From Streptomyces sp. NBC_01016 (GTDB lineage: Bacteria; Actinomycetota; Actinomycetes; Streptomycetales; Streptomycetaceae), in contig NZ_JAPEOQ010000001.1 in NCBI RefSeq assembly GCF_026341035.1, forward strand, positions 4,464,001 to 4,528,000: 64,000 nt of DNA, written 5' to 3'. This document shows, piece after piece, positions 42,371-50,358 of this stretch (positions are counted from its first letter, which is position 1; every line of letters begins with the position of its first letter). Position numbers and translations under genes: made by a program. Below the pieces are notes generated by a model. It was not told the origin of the DNA and did not search any database. It worked only from the letters and a program-made list of their open reading frames with translations.

Positions 42371-43483
42371 ATGACGCAGACATTGGACAACGTGCTGGAC
42401 CTGGTGGCCGAGCGCAGGGCGGAATTCGAGGCGGGGCGCCACGTACCGCGCGACATGATCGCCGAATTCAAGAAGGCGGGCCTCTACCGCGCCAGCGCGC
42501 CCCGCCGTTTCGGCGGCGAACCGCTGCCACCGGCCGAATTCCTGCGCCTGATCGAGCGGATATCGCGGGTCGACGGATCGGCCGGCTGGGTCGCGAGTTT
42601 CGGCTCCTCCCTGATCTATCTCGCGGCGCTGCCGCTGGAGACCCAGAAGAAGCTGTACGCGGACGGGCCCGACGTCGCCTTCGCCGGCGGCCTCTTCCCC
42701 GTCCAGCCCGCCGAACCGGTCGACGGCGGCTACCGGATCTCGGGCCGCTGGAAGTTCGCGAGCGGCTGCAAGGGCGCCGACGTCCTCGGCGTCGGCATCA
42801 AGGTCGGCGAGGACCGGGCGGGCCGGCCGCGCACCGCGGTGCTGCGCCCCGAGGACGTCGAGATCGTCGAGAACTGGGACGTCATCGGGATGCGCGGCAC
42901 CGGCAGCCACGACCTCGCCGTCGACGGCGTCGTCGTCCCCGAGGAGTGGACCTTCGTCCGCGGCGGCGAACCGACCGTCGACGAACCGCTCTACCGCTAC
43001 CCGGCCGTGCCGTACGCGGCGCAGGTCCTCGCCGTCGTCGGCCTCGGCGTGGCGCGTGCCGCGCTCGACCAGGTCATCACCGAGGGCGGGCGCGCCAGTT
43101 ACACCGGAGGTCCTGTCGCCGCCGACCGGGCCGCGTACCGGATCGCGGTGGGCCGGGCGGAGGCCCGGCTGCGCTCGGCCCGCGCCTTCTTCTACGAGAT
43201 CACCGAGGAGGTGTGGGAGACCGTGCTGAGCGGCGATCCGGCCACCGCGCACCAGGCCAGCCTGCTGCGGCTCGCCTCCACGGCCCTCGCGCAGGACTCC
43301 TTCGACGTCGCCCGCACCGCCTACCAGCTCGCGGGCATCCGGGCCATTGCGGACGGCAGCCCGATGCAGCGCTATCTGCGGGACGCCTCCGTGGTGCCGC
43401 AGCACGCGTTCCTTCAGGAGGGCCTGTACGACGGGGCGGGGGCGGTGCTCATGGGCGTCGACCCGTTCCCCGGCTACCTCTGA
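42371..43483 (+). CDS. Acyl-CoA-dehydrogenase-like flavin monooxygenase (IacA-like)
   Basis: The 370-residue protein has the acyl-CoA dehydrogenase fold but belongs with two-component (group D) flavin monooxygenases such as HsaA and IacA. The visible features are FKKAGLYRASAPRRFGG, the ISGRWKFASGC strand, GMRGTGSHDLAV, and a missing acyl-CoA catalytic Glu pattern. It should use reduced flavin from a separate reductase to hydroxylate an aromatic compound. IacA hydroxylates indole-3-acetate at C2. It is the first gene of a three-gene operon with an IacB-like protein and an SDR, and the ORF begins at an ATG after GGGGAATGACGC. Confidence 0.88.
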   Translation: MTQTLDNVLDLVAERRAEFEAGRHVPRDMIAEFKKAGLYRASAPRRFGGEPLPPAEFLRLIERISRVDGSAGWVASFGSSLIYLAALPLETQKKLYADGPDVAFAGGLFPVQPAEPVDGGYRISGRWKFASGCKGADVLGVGIKVGEDRAGRPRTAVLRPEDVEIVENWDVIGMRGTGSHDLAVDGVVVPEEWTFVRGGEPTVDEPLYRYPAVPYAAQVLAVVGLGVARAALDQVITEGGRASYTGGPVAADRAAYRIAVGRAEARLRSARAFFYEITEEVWETVLSGDPATAHQASLLRLASTALAQDSFDVARTAYQLAGIRAIADGSPMQRYLRDASVVPQHAFLQEGLYDGAGAVLMGVDPFPGYL

Positions 43484-43587
43484 ACCCGAACCGGTTACCT
43501 CTGAACCCGACCCGGCGATCTGCGAATCCGACCCGCCCAGTTCCGAACCCTGTTCACGAAACCCTGCTCACGAAAGGCGACCCCACC

Positions 43588-43950
43588 ATGTCCACTTCCC
43601 CCCAGGCACCCCTGCGTGTGCTGTTCTGCATCGGCGTCAACCAGAACTTCTTCGACCTGCCGACCGGGCAGGGCAAGGCGGTCTGGGACGGCTTCACCAG
43701 CATGCTGCGCCAGCTGCACGAGCTGCCGGGCGTCAACGTCATCGGCACCATCGACGACGACCAGCACATGGTCGGCCCCTCCGGATCCTGGCCCTGGACC
43801 AGCTATGTCCTCGCCGACGTCGTGGACCAGCCGACGGTCGCCGCGGCCTGCAACCTCTTCCGCACCGTGCAGGTCGGCGAGTACGGCCTGTGGCGGTACA
43901 TGAAGATCGAGGCCCGCGTCGGCCGTCCGCTGCCGGACGTGACGAAGTGA
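43588..43950 (+). CDS. Small IacB-like protein
   Basis: The 120-residue soluble protein has no catalytic motif I recognise. Its segments RVLFCIGVNQNFFDLPTG, GTIDDDQHMVGPSGSWPWTSYVL and LWRYMKIEARVGRPL recall IacB of indole-3-acetate clusters, a small protein of poorly defined role that works with the monooxygenase IacA. I recall this similarity from memory and could not align it. Its position between an IacA-like monooxygenase and an IacE-like SDR, with a GTGA overlap into the SDR, is the arrangement expected. ATG 43588 follows AAAGG. Confidence 0.65.
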   Translation: MSTSPQAPLRVLFCIGVNQNFFDLPTGQGKAVWDGFTSMLRQLHELPGVNVIGTIDDDQHMVGPSGSWPWTSYVLADVVDQPTVAAACNLFRTVQVGEYGLWRYMKIEARVGRPLPDVTK

Positions 43951-44726
43951 GCCCGGAGGGTGTGGGGGAGCGCTGGGAGGACGACACGCACCGCGTGGTC
44001 CTGGTCACCGGGGCGGCCGGCGGCCTCGGCGGCTGCATCGCCGCGCGCTTCTACGACCACGGGTACCGGGTCGCCCTGGCCGACCTCGACGAGGAGGCCG
44101 CCGCCAAGGCCGCGGCCGAGCTCGACCCGACCGGCGAGAACACCGTCGGCCTCGCCCTCGACGTCCGCGACAAGGAGGCCTTCGCCCGCGCCCGCGACCG
44201 GCTCGTCGAACGGTGGGGCGCGGTGCACGTCCTCGTGAACAACGCCGGGCACTCCAAGGTCGAGTCGCTCATGGACATCACCCCGGAGAGCTTCGCCGCA
44301 GTCGTGGAGACCAACATGCACGGCACCTTCTTCGGCTGCCAGGTCTTCGGTTCGTACTTCGCCGAGCGCGGCTACGGACGCATCGTCAACCTCGGTTCGC
44401 TCGCGGGCCAGAACGGCGGCACGGCGACCGGCGCCCACTACGCGGCGGCCAAGGGCGGCGTCGCCACGCTCACCAAGGTCTTCGCCCGCGACCTCGGTCC
44501 GCGCGGCGTCACCGTCAACGCCGTCTCGCCGGGCCCGCAGGACCTGCCGGTGGTGCGCCGCACCGTGGACCCGGACAAGCTCGCGCAGATGGAGACGGTG
44601 ATCCCGGTGGGCCGCCTCGGCCGCCCGCAGTTCATCGCCGACATGGTCGTCCTGCTCTCCGCCGAGCACGCCGACACGGTGACGGGCGCGTGCTGGGACG
44701 CCAACGGGGGTCTGTTCATGCGGTGA
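43947..44726 (+). CDS. Short-chain dehydrogenase/reductase (IacE-like)
   Basis: The 259-residue protein has the classical SDR pattern: cofactor motif VTGAAGGLGGCIA, NNAG, Ser in IVNLGSLAG and the HYAAAK active-site pair, with a C-terminal VTGACWDANGG. In iac clusters an SDR (IacE) oxidises the hydroxylated indole-acetate product. GTG 43947 overlaps the IacB-like stop by four bases. Its stop codon abuts the stop of the convergent MerR gene with no gap. Confidence 0.9.
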   Translation: MSPEGVGERWEDDTHRVVLVTGAAGGLGGCIAARFYDHGYRVALADLDEEAAAKAAAELDPTGENTVGLALDVRDKEAFARARDRLVERWGAVHVLVNNAGHSKVESLMDITPESFAAVVETNMHGTFFGCQVFGSYFAERGYGRIVNLGSLAGQNGGTATGAHYAAAKGGVATLTKVFARDLGPRGVTVNAVSPGPQDLPVVRRTVDPDKLAQMETVIPVGRLGRPQFIADMVVLLSAEHADTVTGACWDANGGLFMR

Positions 44727-45182
44727 TCACGGCAGCCGGGGGTCGACCGGGGCCCACAACCGGTCGGCCTCGCCCGCGGCCATGCTGTCCCGGTAGACGT
44801 CGATCTTGTGGTCGATCATCTTCAGGTTCTCCCGGGTCTCCGCCAACTTGGCCAGCACCTCGGCGCGATGGGCCTCGAGCAGCGCCAGCCGCTCCGCCTC
44901 GTTGCCAGGACCGGCGGCGACCAGTTCGGCGTAGACGCGGATGCCGCGGATGGGCATGCCGGTGGCGCGCAGTTTGGTGCAGACGACGATCCACTTGAGG
45001 TCGAGCTCCCGGTACCGGCGGCGATTGGTACTGGTGCGGTCGACGGGGCTGACGACCAGGCCCGCGCGCTCGTAATAGCGCAAGGTGTGCACGCTGACCC
45101 CGGTGCGGCGGGCCGCCTCGGCGATGCTCACGCCTGCTGCGGGGATGGCTCGGGACGTGGATTCGGGCTTGATTTCGAGCAC
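44727..45182 (-). CDS. MerR-family transcriptional regulator
   Basis: The 151-residue protein has the MerR DNA-binding domain VSIAEAARRTGVSVHTLRYYERAGLV followed by the wing region TSTNRRRYRELDLKWI and a dimerisation coiled coil. It has no metal-binding cysteine set, so it probably senses an organic compound or drug. The GTG start at 45182 lies 24 bases from the divergent MFS exporter, the standard arrangement for MerR control of an efflux pump. Confidence 0.92.
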   Translation of the reverse strand: MLEIKPESTSRAIPAAGVSIAEAARRTGVSVHTLRYYERAGLVVSPVDRTSTNRRRYRELDLKWIVVCTKLRATGMPIRGIRVYAELVAAGPGNEAERLALLEAHRAEVLAKLAETRENLKMIDHKIDVYRDSMAAGEADRLWAPVDPRLP

Positions 45183-45199
45183 GCTCTCAATTCTAGCGT
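45169..45199 (+). promoter_or_regulatory. MerR-type promoter of the MFS gene
   Basis: TTGATT (45169-45174) and TAGCGT (45194-45199) are separated by 19 bases, the overlong spacing MerR proteins correct on activation. Between them GAGC-AC-GCTC (45177-45186) is a perfect dyad. TTCTAG at 45191 is an alternative -10 with normal spacing. Confidence 0.5.
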
Positions 45200-45206
45200 C
45201 GCGGTC

Positions 45207-46661
45207 ATGAGTTCCTCCTTGCGCTCTCCCACGGCGGCGGTCGGCGACCCGGGCCCGCGCCGCAAGTCCCTTGTCCTGGCGATCTGTTGCCTCAGCATCG
45301 TGGTCGTCGTGATGGACATCTCCATCGTCAACGTCGCGCTTCCCGCGATGCGCCGCGACCTGGGCGCCTCCGAGTCCGGCCTGCAGTGGACGGTCGACGC
45401 CTACACCCTGGTGCTGGCCGCGTTCCTCGTCCTGGCCGGATCCACCGCCGACCGGTTCGGCCGCCGAAGGATCTTCCAGTGCGGCCTGGCCGCCTTCGGC
45501 CTCGGCTCGCTGCTGTGCGGCCTCGCGCCGGGCATCGGCTGGCTCATCGCCGCGCGTGCCGTGCAGGCCGTCGGTGGCACGATGCTCAACCCGGTGGCCA
45601 TGGCGATCGTCGCGAACACCTACACCGGCGCCGCCGAACGGGCCCGCGCCATCGGCGTGTTCACCTCGATGTCGGGCCTCGCTCTCGCGCTCGGCCCGAT
45701 CGTCGGCGGCGGCCTGGTCGACACGTTCGGCTGGCGGTCCGTCTTCTGGGTCAACGTCCCGATCGTGGCGGTGGCGATCGTGTGCTCCGCGCTGTACGTG
45801 CCCGAGTCCCGCGCCGGCCGCGCCCGCCGGTTCGACCCCGTCGGACAGGTGCTGATCGTGGTGGTCCTGGGCAGCGTCGTCTACGCGATCATCGAGTCCG
45901 GGGCGCTCGGCTGGACCTCTTGGCCCATCCTCGGGCTTCTCGCGCTCGCCGCGTTCGGCACGGCGGGCCTCATCGGATACGAACTGCGGCGCAGCGACCC
46001 GTTGTTGGAGCTGCGCCTGTTCCGCAGCGTGCCGTTCAGCTCGGCGATCGTGACGGCGCTCCTGGCGCTGTGCGGGTTCGGCGCGTTCCTGTTCGTCACC
46101 ACCCAGTACCTGCAGGACGTACGCGGTCTGCCGCCGGTCACGGCCGGTCTCTGCCTGCTCCCGGTCGGAGTGCCGGTGCTCCTGGTGTCACGGCGCATCG
46201 GGCGCATGGTCGGTGCGCGCGGCCCCCGGCTCCCGTTGGTGATCGCCGGAGGTGCCCTGGCCCTCGGCGGCGGCCTGTCGCTGGGGCTCGGCCCGGACAC
46301 CCCGCTCGCCGCGGTCCTCGCGGTCTACCTGTTGTTCGGTGTCTTCGTCGGCGCGGTCAACCCGCCCATCAGCAACTCGGCGATCTCCGGCATGCCGCGC
46401 TCGATGGCCGGCCTGGCCGGGGCGCTGGCCTCCACCGGACGGCAGGCAGGAACCACCCTGGGTGTCGCCGTCTCGGGCGCGGTGATGGGCCCGCATCTCG
46501 CGGGCGGCGGCGCGGAGTTCACCGGCGCCGCACACGGAGTGTGGTGGCTCGTCCTGGCGCTCGGTGCGGGTGTCGCCGTCTTCGCCGTGATCGCCTCCAG
46601 CACGTGGGCGCGCGGCACGGCCGTGCGGGTGGCGACGGCGACCGAGGCGCCGCACCCGTGA
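45207..46661 (+). CDS. MFS drug/metabolite exporter, DHA2 (14-helix) type
   Basis: The 484-residue protein has fourteen predicted helices and the EmrB/QacA signatures: VVVMDISIVNVALPAMRRDLGAS at the start and the motif STADRFGRRRIF between helices 2 and 3, then the antiporter motif C region GLALALGPIVGGGLVDTFGWRSVF. It should export a hydrophobic compound by proton exchange. Its neighbour MerR probably controls it. In this island it could expel toxic aldehydes, acids or the amine itself. Confidence 0.92.
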   Translation: MSSSLRSPTAAVGDPGPRRKSLVLAICCLSIVVVVMDISIVNVALPAMRRDLGASESGLQWTVDAYTLVLAAFLVLAGSTADRFGRRRIFQCGLAAFGLGSLLCGLAPGIGWLIAARAVQAVGGTMLNPVAMAIVANTYTGAAERARAIGVFTSMSGLALALGPIVGGGLVDTFGWRSVFWVNVPIVAVAIVCSALYVPESRAGRARRFDPVGQVLIVVVLGSVVYAIIESGALGWTSWPILGLLALAAFGTAGLIGYELRRSDPLLELRLFRSVPFSSAIVTALLALCGFGAFLFVTTQYLQDVRGLPPVTAGLCLLPVGVPVLLVSRRIGRMVGARGPRLPLVIAGGALALGGGLSLGLGPDTPLAAVLAVYLLFGVFVGAVNPPISNSAISGMPRSMAGLAGALASTGRQAGTTLGVAVSGAVMGPHLAGGGAEFTGAAHGVWWLVLALGAGVAVFAVIASSTWARGTAVRVATATEAPHP

Positions 46662-46689
46662 GCGACCGCGGCCGCGTGGGTTCCCGGCG

Positions 46690-48147
46690 TCAGCGTGCGC
46701 CGACCCCGTACACGCTCTGGTACCGCAGATACGCCGCGAGCCCCTCGGGCCCCAGTTCGCTGCCCAGGCCGCTCGCCTTCGCGCCGCCGAACGGGGCGAC
46801 GGGGTCCGGCAGATAGCCGTTCACGCCGATCGTGCCCGTGTGCACGCGGCGGGCGACGGCCGCGCCGCGCTCCGGGTCGGCGGTCCATACGGTGCCGCCG
46901 AGCCCGAAGTCGGAGTCGTTGGCGATGCGGACGGCGTCCTCCTCGTCCTCGTAGGGGATGACGCACAGGACCGGGCCGAAGATCTCCTCGCGGGCGACGG
47001 TCCAGGAGTTGTCGACGTCGGCGAGGACGGTCGGCTCCAGGAACCAGCCGCGGTCGATTCCGGCCGGGCGGCGGCCGCCCGTGGTGAGCCGGGCGCCCTC
47101 GGCGACGCCCTTGGCCACGTACCCCTCGACCCGGTCGCGCTGCGCCTCGCTGACCAGCGGGCCGACGAGGGTCTTCGCGTCCAGGGCGTTGCCGACGGGC
47201 AGGGAGCCGGCCAGGTCGGTGACGAGGTCGACGACCTCCGCGTAGCGGCCGCGCGGGGCGAGGATGCGGGTGCTGAGGAAGCAGGTCTGGCCGTTGTTGG
47301 TGAGCGTGGCCGCGACGAGGTCCTGGCCGATGACCGCCGGGTCGAGCACGGCGTCGTCGAGGACGATACCGGCCGACTTGCCGCCCAACTCCAGTGTCAC
47401 GGGCCGCAGTAGACGCCCACAGGTCTCGCCGATGGCGCGGCCCGCGGCCGTCGACCCGGTGAACGCGACCTTGTCCACGCCCGGATGCGCCACCAGATGG
47501 GCGCCCGCCGCGCGCCCGCCCGGTACGAAGTTCAGCACCCCCGCCGGCACCCCGGCCGCTTGCGCGGCCTCGGCGACCAGGTACGAATCGAGCACCGTCT
47601 CCGGGGACGGCTTGAGCACCACCGTGCAGCCCGCCGCCATCGCGGGCGCGATCTTGAACATGGACAGGACCTGCGGATAGTTCCACGGCACGATCGCGGC
47701 CACGACGCCCATCGGCAGCCGCCGCACCTCCACCGAGCCGCCGAGCAGTCCGGTGCGCACCTCGCTGAACGCGGTCTCGCGTGCCAGACCCGCGTAGTAG
47801 CGCAGCACCGCGCCGGGATAGCCGACCTCCAGCTGCCGGGCGATGCTCACGGGCATCCCGTTCTGCGCGCTGACCAGCGTCGCGATGTCCTGCGCCCGCG
47901 CGTCCAGCTCCGCGGCGAACCGCTCCATCACCTCGGCGCGCCGCGCAGGCTCCCAACTCGCCCAGCCACCAGGGGAGTCGAAGGTGTCACGGGCGGCGCG
48001 CACCGCCGCGTCGACATCCGCCTCCACCGCCTCGGGGACGGACCCGAGCGGCAGCTCCGTGCTCGGGTCGACGGGCGCGAGGCGCCGCCCGGTGCTGGGG
48101 CGCACCCACGCTCCGCCGATGTAGAGGTGGTCATGGCGATGGTCCAT
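46690..48147 (-). CDS. Aldehyde dehydrogenase
   Basis: The 485-residue protein has the ALDH set: AAIVPWNYPQV, FTGSTAAGRAI, general-base Glu in TLELGGKSAG, nucleophilic Cys in TNNGQTCFLST, and FGPVLCVIPY. It oxidises an aldehyde to the acid with NAD(P). ATG 48147 has GGAG. It is divergent from the copper amine oxidase across a 199-base shared promoter region, so it most likely oxidises the aldehyde that the amine oxidase makes. Confidence 0.94.
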   Translation of the reverse strand: MDHRHDHLYIGGAWVRPSTGRRLAPVDPSTELPLGSVPEAVEADVDAAVRAARDTFDSPGGWASWEPARRAEVMERFAAELDARAQDIATLVSAQNGMPVSIARQLEVGYPGAVLRYYAGLARETAFSEVRTGLLGGSVEVRRLPMGVVAAIVPWNYPQVLSMFKIAPAMAAGCTVVLKPSPETVLDSYLVAEAAQAAGVPAGVLNFVPGGRAAGAHLVAHPGVDKVAFTGSTAAGRAIGETCGRLLRPVTLELGGKSAGIVLDDAVLDPAVIGQDLVAATLTNNGQTCFLSTRILAPRGRYAEVVDLVTDLAGSLPVGNALDAKTLVGPLVSEAQRDRVEGYVAKGVAEGARLTTGGRRPAGIDRGWFLEPTVLADVDNSWTVAREEIFGPVLCVIPYEDEEDAVRIANDSDFGLGGTVWTADPERGAAVARRVHTGTIGVNGYLPDPVAPFGGAKASGLGSELGPEGLAAYLRYQSVYGVGAR

Positions 48148-48240
48148 GTGCGTACTCCGTAGGTCGCTCGGTGGACCGTTCCCGGCAGGGACGGCATGCT
48201 GCGACCCTGACCCTTCGCGCCGGGCGCGGGACACCACTGG

Positions 48241-48270
48241 GTGCACGCAATGGCGCCTACGCGTGCACGC
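48241..48270. promoter_or_regulatory. GTGCACGC repeats in the aldehyde dehydrogenase/amine oxidase gap
   Basis: GTGCACGC occurs at 48241-48248 and 48263-48270, 22 bases (about two helical turns) apart; the second lies within the perfect palindrome GCGTGCACGC. Reverse-complemented, the first reads TTGCGTGCAC, matching the core of the element at 38490. They are candidate sites for a regulator of the divergent pair. Confidence 0.5.
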
Positions 48271-48346
48271 GCTGCCGCACCGGCGCGATTCGACCGGCCT
48301 ACGTTCGCCAGGACACGGACGTAGGGCAAAGCTTCGGGAGCGACTC

Positions 48347-50290
48347 ATGAGTGACCTGCACGATCACGATCCGCTCGCACCGGTGACCGCCGGGGAGATC
48401 CGGGCGGCCCGGAACATCCTGAGCGCCGCGGACCTGCTCGCCGACACCACCCGCTTCGCCTATCTGGGGCTCGAAGAACCCGCGAAGGAAGCGCTGTTCA
48501 ATGGCGGGACAGCGGACGCGGAATGGCGCCGGGTGCGGGTCCTGCTCCAGGACACCGCCGGAGCGCCCGCCCGCGACGTCGTGGTGTCCCTGACGGACGG
48601 GCGTGTGGTGTCCGACCGGCAGCTCGACCCGGCGAAGGACGGACAACTCCCCGTACTGGAAGAAGAGTTCGGCGCCGTCGAGGAGGTGCTCGCCAAGGAC
48701 GAGCGGTGGCTCGCCGCCCTGGAGCGCCGGGGCCTCGACGTGCGGAAGGTGCGGGTCGCACCCCTGTCCGCCGGTGTGTACGCCGACGAGTATCCGCAGG
48801 AGACCGGGCGGCGCATCCTGCGCGGCCTCGCCTTCGTGCAGGACCACGAGGCGGACCACGCCTGGGCGCACCCGGTCGACGGGCTCGTCGGCTACGTCGA
48901 TGTCACCAGCCGCACCGTCGACCGGGTCATCGACCTCGGCCCCGTCCCGGTCCCCACCGGCTCCGGCAACTTCGACGACCCCGAGGTCACGGGGCCGCCG
49001 CGCACCACCCAGCGCCCCATCGAGATCACCCAGCCCGACGGCCCGAGCTTCGCCCTCGACGGCCACCGCCTGACGTGGGAGAACTGGTCGCTCGACATCG
49101 GCTTCGACGTCCGCGAGGGCCTCGTCCTGCACCGCATCGCCTTCGCCGACCGCGACACCGGCCGCACCCGCCCGATCATCCACCGCGCCTCCATCGCGGA
49201 AATGGTCGTGCCCTACGCCGACCCGTCCCCGGTCCGCTCCTGGCAGAACTACTTCGACACCGGCGAGTATCTGATCGGCCGCTGCGCCAACTCCCTTGAG
49301 CTGGGCTGCGACTGCGTCGGCGACATCACCTACCTCGACGCCGTGATCGCCGACGAACAGGGCGCACCGCAGACCCTGCGCAACGCGATCTGCCTGCACG
49401 AGGAGGACGCCGGGATCCTCTGGAAACACACCGACCTGTGGGCGGGCTCCGCCGAGACCCGGCGCCAACGCCGCATGGTGCTCTCCTTCTTCACCACGAT
49501 CGGCAATTACGACTACGGCTTCTACTGGTACCTGTACCTCGATGGCACCATCGCCTTCGAGGCCAAGGCGACCGGGGTCGTCTTCACCGCCGCGTACGAG
49601 GGCGACGACCGGTTCCGGGCCGAGATCGCGCCGGGGCTCGGCGCCCCCTTCCACCAACACCTGTTCTGCGCACGTCTCGACATGGCCGTCGACGGAGTCA
49701 CCAACCGCGTCGAGGAGGTCGACGCCGTCCGCGTCCCGGTCGGCCCCGACAACCCGCGCGGCAACGCCTTCACGCTGCGCCGCACCCCGCTGCTCACCGA
49801 GCGCGCGGCCCAGCGCGACGCGGACCCGGCCGCCGACCGCACGTGGCACATCACCAACCCGGAGTCCCTCAACCACCTCGGCAGGCCCGTCGGTTACGCC
49901 CTGTTCCCGGAGGGGAAGCCGACGCTGCTCGCCGACCCGGCGTCCTCGGTCGCCGCGCGCGCCGCCTTCGCCACGAGGCACCTCTGGGTGACCCGCTCCG
50001 ACGCCGCCGAGCGCTACCCGGCAGGCGACTTCGTCAACCAGCACCCCGGTGGCGCGGGCCTGCCCGCCTATGCCGCCGCGGACCGCGACCTCGACGGCCA
50101 ACCCCTCACGCTGTGGCACACCTTCGGCCTCACCCACGCCCCGCGCCCCGAGGACTGGCCGGTCATGCCGGTCGACCACACGGGTTTCACCCTCAAGCCG
50201 TTCGGCTTCTTCGACCGCAACCCGACGCTCGACGTACCGCGTCCGGGGTCCGCCCATGGTGCGTGCGGTACGTCGGACTGTCATGGGTGA
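48347..50290 (+). CDS. Copper-containing primary amine oxidase (TPQ type)
   Basis: The 647-residue enzyme oxidises primary amines to aldehydes with release of ammonia and hydrogen peroxide. All key residues are visible: the topaquinone precursor Tyr388 in TTIGNYDYGFYW, catalytic Asp304 and gate Tyr302 in NYFDTGEYLIG, and copper ligands His436, His438 (FHQHLF) and His611 (DHTGFTLKPFGFF). The order is N2, N3 and the large catalytic domain, with length and residue spacing like the Arthrobacter phenylethylamine oxidase. Aromatic amines such as phenylethylamine, tyramine or tryptamine are likely substrates. ATG 48347 follows GGGAG. No signal peptide is present. Confidence 0.95.
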   Translation: MSDLHDHDPLAPVTAGEIRAARNILSAADLLADTTRFAYLGLEEPAKEALFNGGTADAEWRRVRVLLQDTAGAPARDVVVSLTDGRVVSDRQLDPAKDGQLPVLEEEFGAVEEVLAKDERWLAALERRGLDVRKVRVAPLSAGVYADEYPQETGRRILRGLAFVQDHEADHAWAHPVDGLVGYVDVTSRTVDRVIDLGPVPVPTGSGNFDDPEVTGPPRTTQRPIEITQPDGPSFALDGHRLTWENWSLDIGFDVREGLVLHRIAFADRDTGRTRPIIHRASIAEMVVPYADPSPVRSWQNYFDTGEYLIGRCANSLELGCDCVGDITYLDAVIADEQGAPQTLRNAICLHEEDAGILWKHTDLWAGSAETRRQRRMVLSFFTTIGNYDYGFYWYLYLDGTIAFEAKATGVVFTAAYEGDDRFRAEIAPGLGAPFHQHLFCARLDMAVDGVTNRVEEVDAVRVPVGPDNPRGNAFTLRRTPLLTERAAQRDADPAADRTWHITNPESLNHLGRPVGYALFPEGKPTLLADPASSVAARAAFATRHLWVTRSDAAERYPAGDFVNQHPGGAGLPAYAAADRDLDGQPLTLWHTFGLTHAPRPEDWPVMPVDHTGFTLKPFGFFDRNPTLDVPRPGSAHGACGTSDCHG

Positions 50291-50358
50291 GTGACGCGCG
50301 ACAGGATCCTCTCGCCGGCGTCGGCGTGGCGGACGGACGTTTACCGGGGCGGCCCCCC

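Noticed and set aside
36829..50290. The island as an antibiotic biosynthesis cluster
   Set aside because: No polyketide synthase, NRPS, terpene synthase or RiPP gene is present; the enzymes fit catabolism better.
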